The notes under the pieces: model-generated
What the model saw: the letters and a program-made list of their open reading frames with translations, nothing else
What the model was told of the DNA's origin: nothing
Databases searched by the model: none
Program-made: the position numbers and the translations under genes
Shown: piece by piece, positions 8,714-17,000 of the stretch
Position numbering within the stretch: the first letter of the stretch is position 1
Layout: each line of letters starts with the position of its first letter
Assembly: GCA_018335655.1 (NCBI GenBank)
Contig: JAGXRX010000013.1
Coordinates: 1 to 55,698, forward strand
Reading direction: 5' to 3'
Length of the DNA: 55,698 nucleotides
Source: Erysipelothrix sp.
GTDB lineage: Bacteria; Bacillota_I; Bacilli_A; Erysipelotrichales; Erysipelotrichaceae

Positions 8714-9738
8714 AGCTTAACTCCCCATTGAACAATTGAAGCAGCCCAAACATATCCAATACCAGCAGCAATCATACACATCTTGGTGCCTTCTTTAACT
8801 TTACCTTCTTGTAAAGCAAGATAGAGCGATAAGATTTGATCTACTTGACCAATATGACCATATTTCTCAAGATAGATTGTTTGATCTTCATTGAGTCCTA
8901 AATCATTGAGCATCCCTAAATGTGCAGATCGTTTAATATGTAGAATATTTAAATAGTCAATATCAGCAGTTGTCATGTTTGATTTACGACATGCTTCAAG
9001 GATACAGTGCATCCAATTATGTTGACTTACTTCATTTAGACGATTTTTCATCTTTTCAGCATCCATAAGTCTTAATGACTTGTATGCTTCATCAATATTA
9101 TCTTTTGTGATTGGACGACATTGTCCTCCAATTTCAACACCTGCAGTGAGGGATAATGATCCATCAGCCACAAGATGTGAACCTAAGATTACGTTCTTCC
9201 CTGCATTCTTACGAAGAAGTAATGCGCCCCCACCCGCGCCAAGGTTATACATCATAGACATATTCTTATCTGTATAATCAACGAAGTCTCCATTACGATA
9301 TCCACCAGCCACTAGGATGGTATCAATCTCATCATCTGCGATTAGCATGTCTTTTGCCATTTTAATTGCAGCTAATGATGTTGCACATCGGTTTTGAACA
9401 TCAATACCCCAAGCATTGGTCGCTCCAATACGATCTTGAATATATAGTGCTGAAGTAGTGAGTGGATATTCTTTCCATTCTTCACCAAAGCACAATATAA
9501 CATCAATATCTAATGGATCAATGTTGGCATCTTTAACACATTCAATGGCTGCAAGAGCACCCATTTCTTGAGTTCCTTCTTTATCATTTGGAATTCTCTT
9601 TTCAACAATCCCTAACTTTTCGATAATGGCTTGCTCATTCCAAACACCTTGTGTCTGAACTGATATTTCTTGTGCAGTCATGATTTGCTTAGGCAAATAA
9701 ACACCAATACCGATAATCCCTACATGATTCGAATTCAT
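8710..9738 (-). CDS. Thiolase-fold condensing enzyme, HMG-CoA synthase / KAS III-like
   Basis: The ATG at 9738 overlaps the preceding stop as ATGA and gives 342 residues; an upstream TTG at 9771 has no support. The fold signature VGIIGIGVYLP begins the protein. Cys118 in QNRCATS is the acyl-enzyme cysteine. His267 lies in LHIKRS, where KAS III usually has HxAN. The third KAS III residue (Asn in GN-S) is replaced by GHIGQVD around His295. Glu86 or Glu87 in CFGEEW is 31-32 residues before the cysteine, the same spacing I recall for the catalytic Glu and Cys of bacterial HMG-CoA synthase. It therefore probably makes or cleaves a carbon-carbon bond on CoA esters and does not serve fatty-acid synthesis. 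The exact reaction is unknown. Confidence 0.75.
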   Translation of the reverse strand: MNSNHVGIIGIGVYLPKQIMTAQEISVQTQGVWNEQAIIEKLGIVEKRIPNDKEGTQEMGALAAIECVKDANIDPLDIDVILCFGEEWKEYPLTTSALYIQDRIGATNAWGIDVQNRCATSLAAIKMAKDMLIADDEIDTILVAGGYRNGDFVDYTDKNMSMMYNLGAGGGALLLRKNAGKNVILGSHLVADGSLSLTAGVEIGGQCRPITKDNIDEAYKSLRLMDAEKMKNRLNEVSQHNWMHCILEACRKSNMTTADIDYLNILHIKRSAHLGMLNDLGLNEDQTIYLEKYGHIGQVDQILSLYLALQEGKVKEGTKMCMIAAGIGYVWAASIVQWGVKL

Positions 9739-10628
9739 GACATAACCACTTTTTCTAGGTCCTTTATCCAAGCTTCAAAATCGTCATTGAGATAAGCGTG
9801 TCCTACATGAGGAATTAAATGTAGATGAGCTTTATCTTTAAAGAATTCCTTCATTGCATGGGCATAAGCAACTGGTACGACAAGATCTTTTTCGCCATGC
9901 CAAATATGCACTGGGCACTCAATCAAATGTGCACGTCCAGAACCTGGTGCAAAACCTGAATGAGTATCAGTCATATTAAAGACCATGAGTGAATAATCGA
10001 TATCTACAAGATTGCGTTGTTTAAACATCTCTTCACAATGTAAATCATATGTCACTTCATCGGGTTGTTTTAAGTTATAAATAAGCATATTCCAAATCAT
10101 TTTGATAAGTGGTTTATCTTTGTTTTGGTATGCCATAAGAATAGGCACAACTTGAACCATATCTTGAGCAATCGTTTCTTTTGATGTATGTGGTTTAGTT
10201 AAGATAGGCTGACCAGTTTCATCTTTTTGATACATTGGATATCCGCTTAAACCAACACTGTCTAATAGAATCACTTGTTTGAAACGTTCATGCACTGATG
10301 CTGCCATTTCTAAGACAACACCACCACCTGTAGACCATCCTAGTAGTGTTACATTTCTAAGATCTAAGTGTTCAACAAGTTCATTAAGGTCATCCCCCAA
10401 TTCTTTTAATGAATCAAATGATTGATTGTAAGTAGAATCTCCAAACCCACGCATATCAACAGCAATGACATTCATTGTTGATGCTAAACGCTCCATTGTA
10501 GGATAGAAGAATACTTTAGAAGACATGTTGCCATGCACAAGCATGAGAACTGGTCCTGTGGTATTGGTTTGTGTGTAAGCGATAGTTTCGTGCTTAGAAG
10601 TCGTAAATGTGTGGTGAGTTAAACTCAT
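9735..10628 (-). CDS. Alpha/beta-fold hydrolase
   Basis: The 297-residue protein has a complete catalytic set: oxyanion MLVHGNMS, nucleophile elbow LLGWSTGGG, acid in HGEKDLVVP, and histidine in IPHVGHAYLNDD. The cap region (about 150-215) is helical. It overlaps the FabG-like gene before it and the condensing enzyme after it by 4 bases each, so it is part of the metabolic core. Possible roles are thioesterase, lactonase or beta-keto-acid hydrolase. Sequence alone does not decide. Confidence 0.87.
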   Translation of the reverse strand: MSLTHHTFTTSKHETIAYTQTNTTGPVLMLVHGNMSSKVFFYPTMERLASTMNVIAVDMRGFGDSTYNQSFDSLKELGDDLNELVEHLDLRNVTLLGWSTGGGVVLEMAASVHERFKQVILLDSVGLSGYPMYQKDETGQPILTKPHTSKETIAQDMVQVVPILMAYQNKDKPLIKMIWNMLIYNLKQPDEVTYDLHCEEMFKQRNLVDIDYSLMVFNMTDTHSGFAPGSGRAHLIECPVHIWHGEKDLVVPVAYAHAMKEFFKDKAHLHLIPHVGHAYLNDDFEAWIKDLEKVVMS

Positions 10629-11344
10629 AATCTCATACCTCCATCCACTTGAATTGTTTGTCCAGTAACATATGATGATTCATCACTTGCTAAGAATAAA
10701 GCAACATCTGCAATTTCATTAGGTTGTCCTAAACGTTTCAACATTGTCTGACCTGCAAATTTATCAAGGAGTTCTTGAGGAACTGTCTTTAAGATATCTG
10801 TTAAGGTATATCCAGGAGCAATTGCATTTACGCGAACTTGTGCTCCTTTCATTGCGAATTCTTTAGCCCATGACATTGTTAATCCAATGACACCAGCTTT
10901 AGTTGCAGCATAGTTTGCTTGACCAATGTTTCCAAAGACACCAACAACTGATGAAATATTAATAATTGATCCAGAACCTTTTTCAGCCATTTGAGGACCA
11001 ACAAAACGTGTTAAGTTAAAGACACCTTTTAGATTTACATCAATAACACGATTCCATTGATCATCACTCATTTTACGAGTGAGTGAATCTTGAGTAATCC
11101 CAGCATTATTGACTAGAATATCAATTTGTCCATACTTTTCCATGATTATTTTATAAACGAGTTCACATTGTGCAGTATCCGTAACATTAAGTGGAAGAAA
11201 TTCCACGTTGTCGTGGCTGTATGTTAATTCACCTAAATCAAGAGCAACTACTTTTGCTCCTTCATTCGCAAATCGCTCAGCCATTGCTTGGCCAAGTCCA
11301 CGACTACCCCCAGTGATTAAAGCTACTTTACCTTGAAGTCTCAT
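10625..11344 (-). CDS. SDR 3-oxoacyl reductase (FabG-like)
   Basis: The 239-residue classical short-chain dehydrogenase has the NAD(P) motif TGGSRGLGQ (11-19), NNAG (79-82), and the catalytic set Asn104, Ser132, Tyr145, Lys149. It ends GQTIQVDGGMRL. Length and motifs fit FabG or acetoacetyl-CoA reductase (PhaB). Placed between thiolase and a hydrolase, it more likely acts on 3-hydroxyacyl/3-oxoacyl-CoA than on ACP substrates. Start and stop each overlap a neighbour by 4 bases. Confidence 0.9.
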   Translation of the reverse strand: MRLQGKVALITGGSRGLGQAMAERFANEGAKVVALDLGELTYSHDNVEFLPLNVTDTAQCELVYKIIMEKYGQIDILVNNAGITQDSLTRKMSDDQWNRVIDVNLKGVFNLTRFVGPQMAEKGSGSIINISSVVGVFGNIGQANYAATKAGVIGLTMSWAKEFAMKGAQVRVNAIAPGYTLTDILKTVPQELLDKFAGQTMLKRLGQPNEIADVALFLASDESSYVTGQTIQVDGGMRL

Positions 11345-12561
11345 ACTGTAACTCCCTTCATGCTCTTAACAATAATTGCGGTTCCCATACCACCACCGAT
11401 ACATAAGGACGCACATCCAATGGATTTATCCATATGGTGTAAGTCATATATGAGAGTTGTTAAGATACGATTACCACTTGCGCCTACTGGATGACCTAAA
11501 GCGATAGCACCGCCTTTAGGATTAGTTTTCCCAAGGATTTCTTCTTCTGAAACATTGAATAATTGACCAAGTTCATGAACTACTCCAATAGCTTGTGCTG
11601 CAAATGCTTCGTTAAGTTCGAAGACATCAATATCACTAATGGACATATTAGAATGCGCAAGAGCTTGTTTAATAGCTGGGGTTGGTCCTAGACCCATAAT
11701 AAGTGGATCAACACCACCTTGACCAAAACCTATGATTTCCACAAGTGGAGTAAGATTATATTTTTTTAGAGATTCTTCATCAACCACAAGCATCATGCTT
11801 GCACCATCATTGATTCCACTAGCATTCCCCGCAGTCACACTGCCTTCTTTCACAAAGGCAGGTCGAAGTGATGCGAGTTTGTCCAGGGAGGTCTTGCGAT
11901 TCGGATATTCATCATCTTTTATTAAAACAACTTCTTTACCAACTTTAACTTCTACAGGTACGATTTCATCAACGAACAATCCTTCGTCTTGAGCTTTGAT
12001 TGCTTTAGTTTGAGATAGAATTGCAAATTGATCTTGGCGTTCTCTTGAAATGTTATATTTTGTCGCGATATTTTCAGCTGTAACTCCCATGTGAATACCA
12101 TGGAATGCATCATTTAATGCATCATCAATCATATGGTCTTTCATGGTTATATTTCCCATTTTAATTCCATTACGAGCTTGTTTAGGAAGTAGGAATGGGC
12201 ATTGACTCATTGATTCAGTACCACCCGCAAGAATCATATGATAACCTTGTTGAATATTGGCATAGGCTAACATCACTGCTTTCATACCACTACCACAGGC
12301 AATGTTAATACTATAGGCAGGAACTGTGTTAGGAACTCCTCCTTTAATACTACATTGACGTGCAATACCTTGACCTTGTCCTGCTGGTAAGATATTACCA
12401 ACAATGACTTCATCAATAAGAGATGGGTCAATCTTTGTGTCTTCTAGAACTGCTTTGATAACTACAGCTCCTAACTCCGATGCACTAACATCTTTTAAAG
12501 TTCCTAAAAATGATCCGATGGGAGTGCGCTTAGCACTGGCAATGAAAACTCGTTTAGTCAT
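11341..12561 (-). CDS. Acetyl-CoA C-acetyltransferase (thiolase)
   Basis: The ATG at 12561 has GGAG 6 bases upstream and gives 406 residues, the usual thiolase length. Catalytic residues are visible: Cys89 in NIACGSGMKA, Asn317 in NEAFAAQ, His357 in GGAIALGHPVGASG and Cys387 in CIGGGMG. This is the thiolase II set, which condenses or cleaves acetoacetyl-CoA or similar 3-oxoacyl-CoAs. It is the first gene of the operon, directly under the regulated promoter. In a catabolic reading, it cleaves the final 3-oxoacyl-CoA to acetyl-CoA, which could feed ATP formation via the divergent ackA. Confidence 0.95.
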   Translation of the reverse strand: MTKRVFIASAKRTPIGSFLGTLKDVSASELGAVVIKAVLEDTKIDPSLIDEVIVGNILPAGQGQGIARQCSIKGGVPNTVPAYSINIACGSGMKAVMLAYANIQQGYHMILAGGTESMSQCPFLLPKQARNGIKMGNITMKDHMIDDALNDAFHGIHMGVTAENIATKYNISRERQDQFAILSQTKAIKAQDEGLFVDEIVPVEVKVGKEVVLIKDDEYPNRKTSLDKLASLRPAFVKEGSVTAGNASGINDGASMMLVVDEESLKKYNLTPLVEIIGFGQGGVDPLIMGLGPTPAIKQALAHSNMSISDIDVFELNEAFAAQAIGVVHELGQLFNVSEEEILGKTNPKGGAIALGHPVGASGNRILTTLIYDLHHMDKSIGCASLCIGGGMGTAIIVKSMKGVTV

Positions 12562-12584
12562 AGAATTCTCCTTTTTATTGATTG

Positions 12585-12596
12585 TTTTGATCAAAA
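12585..12596. repeat. Perfect palindrome TTTTGATCAAAA in the thiolase leader
   Basis: This 12-bp perfect palindrome lies about 15 bases before the thiolase ribosome binding site. It could be a second operator half or chance in AT-rich DNA. Confidence 0.3.
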
Positions 12597-12615
12597 GCTA
12601 TAAGTGTTTTGAATA

Positions 12616-12629
12616 TGAATACTGATTCA
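12616..12629. promoter_or_regulatory. Candidate TetR-type operator
   Basis: TGAATACTGATTCA is an inverted repeat with 5-bp arms TGAAT/ATTCA. It sits a few bases downstream of the predicted thiolase start site. The arms resemble the ends of the known B. subtilis FadR site. By position it is the best candidate target of the TetR protein encoded in this operon. Confidence 0.45.
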
Positions 12630-12641
12630 CCTTATACCTTT

Positions 12642-12670
12642 AATTTACTACTCTCGTATATAATTGTCAA
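12642..12670 (-). promoter_or_regulatory. Promoter of the thiolase-Liv operon
   Basis: On the minus strand a perfect TTGACA (12665-12670) and TAAATT (12642-12647) are 17 bases apart. Transcription would start near 12635, leaving a leader of about 75 bases with two palindromes. Confidence 0.65.
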
Positions 12671-12678
12671 TAGTTTTT

Positions 12679-12692
12679 TGTAAACGGTTACA
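12679..12692. promoter_or_regulatory. CcpA cre site shared by divergent promoters
   Basis: TGTAAACGGTTACA matches the cre consensus TGWAANCGNTNWCA at every position. It lies 8 bases upstream of the thiolase-operon -35 box and 15 bases upstream of the ackA -35 box. In B. subtilis CcpA activates ackA from an upstream cre, and this geometry fits that. The effect on the divergent operon could be of either sign. Confidence 0.75.
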
Positions 12693-12707
12693 AAATAATT
12701 TTTTTAC

Positions 12708-12737
12708 TTGACACACCATAAAAGAGTGGGCTAAACT
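12708..12737 (+). promoter_or_regulatory. Promoter of ackA
   Basis: TTGACA (12708-12713) and TAAACT (12732-12737) are separated by 18 bases. AAGGAG of the ackA ribosome binding site follows about 25 bases later. Confidence 0.65.
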
Positions 12738-12778
12738 GAACGTATTGATTTGCGTACAAACTAAGGAGATGACTCAAT

Positions 12779-13963
12779 ATGCTTAATATATTATCGTTAA
12801 ATTCAGGGAGTTCTTCATGTAAAGCACAGCTCTATGAGATGCCTTCTCAAAGAGTTTTATGTAGTGCAGTGTTTGAGCGCATTGGTTTAAGTGAAGGAAT
12901 TGCGAAGCTATCTTTCAATAATCAAACCTTAACACTTAATCAAGATTTCAAAACACATCATGATGCAATCCTAACATTACTTAATAATCTTATTCAAAAC
13001 AAGATCATCGAATCTTATGATGATATTAGCGCTGTGGGACATCGTGTTGTCCACGGTGGTGAAAAATATTCTAAGTCTGTCATCATTGATCAAAAGGTAG
13101 TAACTGATATTTTAGCACTTAGTGCTTTAGCTCCATTACATAATCCAGCGAATCATCTTGGTATTATGGTTACTTCAGAACTCATCCCAAATGCGACTCA
13201 AGTTGCTGTATTTGACACTGCATTTCACCAAACATTGAAACCTCAAGTTTACTTGTATCCAATTCCTCGCTCGTTCTACCAAAAACATAAAGTAAGAAAA
13301 TATGGTTTCCATGGAACTTCTCATCGTTATGTATCCGCAAGAGCACTTGAAGCTTTAGATAATCCTCAAGCTAAGATCATTGTATGTCACTTAGGAAATG
13401 GTGCTTCATTAGCGGCAATTGATGCAGGAAAATGTGTCAATACTTCCATGGGATTTACCCCACTTGCTGGAATCATGATGGGAACACGCTCTGGTGATAT
13501 TGATCCATCAATTATTCCATTTGTTCAAAAAGCACTTCACTTAAATAGTGATGATGCCCTTGAGGTCTTTAATAAAGAATCTGGTTTACTTGGAGTTTCT
13601 GGCATTTCTTCTGACATGCGTGATATTCAAAAGGCTATGGATGAAGGTCATCCAGATGCAATCTTAGCGATTGATATGTATGTAGAGCGTATTGGAATGC
13701 TTATTGCTTCCTATATTGCTCAACTCAAAGGATGTGATGCAATTGTATTCACTGCAGGTGTCGGTGAAAACGCAACGTTTATTCGTGAGCGTGTCATTGC
13801 TTATCTAACTCCAGTATTTAATGTCAAAATTGATACACAACTAAATAAAAAACGTGGTGAATTCTTAGATCTTACTTTAGATGGTTCATCAATGAAAGTT
13901 TATGTTATTCCTACTAATGAAGAACTTATGATCGCCTTAGATACTTACCAATTAATTGCATAA
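12779..13963 (+). CDS. ackA: Acetate kinase
   Basis: The 394-residue protein starts MLNILSLNSGSSSCKAQL, the acetate kinase signature, with the second signature VGHRVVHGGEKY at about residues 85-96. It also has FDTAFHQTL, the phosphate-binding HLGNGAS and FTAGVGENA near the end. It makes ATP and acetate from acetyl phosphate and is usually the last step of fermentative acetate formation. A clear AAGGAG site and a cre-linked promoter precede it. It stands alone, with its own terminator; no pta is next to it in this window. Confidence 0.96.
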   Translation: MLNILSLNSGSSSCKAQLYEMPSQRVLCSAVFERIGLSEGIAKLSFNNQTLTLNQDFKTHHDAILTLLNNLIQNKIIESYDDISAVGHRVVHGGEKYSKSVIIDQKVVTDILALSALAPLHNPANHLGIMVTSELIPNATQVAVFDTAFHQTLKPQVYLYPIPRSFYQKHKVRKYGFHGTSHRYVSARALEALDNPQAKIIVCHLGNGASLAAIDAGKCVNTSMGFTPLAGIMMGTRSGDIDPSIIPFVQKALHLNSDDALEVFNKESGLLGVSGISSDMRDIQKAMDEGHPDAILAIDMYVERIGMLIASYIAQLKGCDAIVFTAGVGENATFIRERVIAYLTPVFNVKIDTQLNKKRGEFLDLTLDGSSMKVYVIPTNEELMIALDTYQLIA

Positions 13964-13965
13964 CT

Positions 13966-13990
13966 AAATAGGCTAAATGCCTATTTTTTA
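13966..13990 (+). terminator. Terminator of ackA
   Basis: An 8-bp stem AAATAGGC/GCCTATTT with a 5-base loop ends in a T run right after the ackA stop codon. Confidence 0.85.
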
Positions 13991-13996
13991 TTTCAA

Positions 13997-14026
13997 TAAA
14001 AAAGATAGACACTGATATGTCTATCT
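13997..14026 (-). terminator. Terminator of the surface adhesin gene
   Basis: GATAGACA/TGTCTATC forms an 8-bp stem followed on the minus strand by TTTTTT, shortly after the adhesin stop codon. Confidence 0.85.
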
Positions 14027-14034
14027 CTAAATCA

Positions 14035-17000
14035 TTAACGAGAATACTTTTCTTTTTTAGTAACTAAGAATAGTCCACTCAAGAATAACACTAATGGTAA
14101 CCAAGGAAGTGTTCCATCCCCCGTTTGTGGGATATCATCATCATCATCTCCTAGTAAATCGCCACCTTCATTGACGAATTCAAATTCAATAGCAGCTACT
14201 TCTCCTTCAGCACTTGATTCTATGACAACATCATATGGTGTGTCATCAAGAATATATTTTTCTGGTGCTAAGGTTTCAATGAAAGTATATGTTCCAGGTG
14301 CTAAATCACGAAGTTCTAGTACACCATTCACTGTTGTGAAGCTTGCTAAGAACTCTCCATTGAAGAGGACATCAAACACTGCTTCCCCAATAATAGTTCC
14401 GCGAATGTTGACCTTAGTTATAATAATAATTCCACGATAGTTTATGAAATCATCGAGTTCTAGGGTATAGTTTTCACCTTGTGCTGATGTTGGAATGTTG
14501 AATGCTATAACTTCAGTGTTAAGAATATAACCACTAATCGTTTCTAATTCAACAATTTCATAATTTCCAGGTGTTAATCCTTCTACTGATACTAGGCCTT
14601 CTTCATCAGAATAGATCGCATCATTTAAAAGTACTCGCACATCATCAATAATCTCATAAAGTGCGAATCTTACTTGAGCTAATCCTTCATTGTTTTGATT
14701 AATCTTATTAAATACAACATTAGCTTTTCCATTAAGTGCAGTGACAGTAACAACTTCTGGTTCACCTTCATGAGATGCTGCGATTGAAAATTGAACTGGA
14801 TTTGTATTAATTAGGTTTCCATTAACACTTTGTATCTCAATAAATGCATAGTTTCCTGGTGCAAGTTGTGTTACTTCAATAAGACCTTCTTCATTGCTTA
14901 CAAGATCTTCTTCAATAATATTCCTTTCTTCATCCACCAAGTTAAAGATAACACCTTCTAATCTTTCACCGTCATTATTCTCTTTCACAAGTCTTACTGA
15001 TCCTTGATAATTCACAAAACTAACGGTAATGTCTTCTGCTTGAAGATTGTCATTTCGAGTAATTTCAAATTCTAGCGCTTTTGTGTTTAAAATATAGTTT
15101 GGCACTGCTGTAATCTCTTTAAGACGATATAAGCCAACACTCAATCCTTCGATCACAACTTCACCAGTATCTAAAGATAACTCATCAGAAACTGTAATCC
15201 ATTCTTCATCAAAGAATTCTAGTGTAAATACCGCTCCTAATAACAACTCCCCTTGAATATCTACTTTTTTAATTGTAGTTTCATTCATGCGGTTAGTAAC
15301 TGTAAGGAATGCATTAGGTTCACTGGATGCTGCATCAATGGTTACACTAAGTCCATTGAATAAGGTATCACTAATAACATAAGATCCAACTGTTGAAATT
15401 TCTTTTAAAGTGTATTCTCCATAAACAAGATTTTTAAATGATACTTCACCATCGGTGTTTGTTGTAGCTTCGCCAATGACACGATTAAATCGGTTGATTA
15501 GTCTAAAGACAACTCCGGCTAAAGGTTCTCCATCTGGATTTTCTTTTCTCACTTGAAGTGATCCTTGAACTCCAACTGCTCCACCACCAGCACTTTCAAT
15601 ATTAATCACAACAGCTGTCTCATCGTCTTGTTCTTCATACGTTACACCATTACCACTTAAAACCACACTATTAGTGATTGTAGTGTTGTCTGGTGTTGTG
15701 TTGATTTCAGAATCATATTCTAAAACATAAGGTCTAGTTATCTCATCTAGGAAGCGAAGTTCAAAACGTTGAGCTCCATTATCTAAGAAGATAATAGTGA
15801 GTTCATAATCAACATCTAGAACTAAAGGCTGACTTCTATTTATTGTATATGTCCCATTTGTTGCGATGACTGTAGGATATAGTTTAAATGAATCAAGTAC
15901 AAAACGTTGGTTAGTTGATGGAATATCTTCAAGTAGCGCATCACGAATGGTCGATTGAGATTGATTAATCGCAATACTCCAACGAATAAGTGATCCAGAC
16001 TGTATACCAGATTTGGTTACAAGATCATTTCCAAAAGTAACTGATACAGAAGCATCTAAAGGATGTACACGACCATCATTGTTCATAATAGCTTGGTTGG
16101 TGTACGTTGTAGTAATGAGTTGCTCTGCTAATGATGTATTGAACTCAACTTCAAATCGACGAGCATTATCTGTTGGAAAGTCAATAATTAAAGTAAAGCC
16201 ATTATCTATAGTAGGATATTGAATCGTGAATAAATCTAAATCAAGCGCTCCACCTACTCTAGTCATTGTCCCATTCGAGTTAACATTGTATTCATATATA
16301 ACGAGTGATTCAGGAATAAACACTTGTTCTCCAACAATCACATCAGTCAATCGAGGTTCAACTAAATCATCGTTATGATAGTTGACTCGAATATTCCATG
16401 TGATTTGCTTTGTGACTGCATTATAGTTGCCTGATTTTTGCCCATTTAGAACAGTTTGTGTATTAACATCACGGTTCGCACTTGAAGTATCCGTATAAGA
16501 ATTCCCCTCCAAGTCATCCCAATTTAATACTGCTGTATTTCTAAATCGATTACGTGAAATCCCACTAATTGTAGGTTTATTGTTCATGTCATAAGCAGTG
16601 ACTACGTCAACACGTAAACGATAATCGGTTGTTGCATAATCATTAATAAACTCTAGCGTAAATCCACTCTCCACTCCATTAACAAATGTCTTAACAAGTG
16701 TATACTGACTAGGATCAACAACTGTGTTTAAAGTTATGTTTCTAACAACAAGTGAAACCATCTCTAAACCAAAACTGTTATATGTATCAGTTAAAAATAG
16801 ATTTGTCATCTCATAACGATTAATATTTACAGCAATCTGCCATCCAATTTGTCTGGTTGCATAGTTAATTGAATTCGATGATTTAACAACTACTCTAGGA
16901 TTTGCAGTACCCGAAGCACTACTGCTTTGTCCCTCACTTGTCACTGTATTAGATACCGAGATATTACCACCAGATACAATAACTTCTGGTCTTAAAGTCG

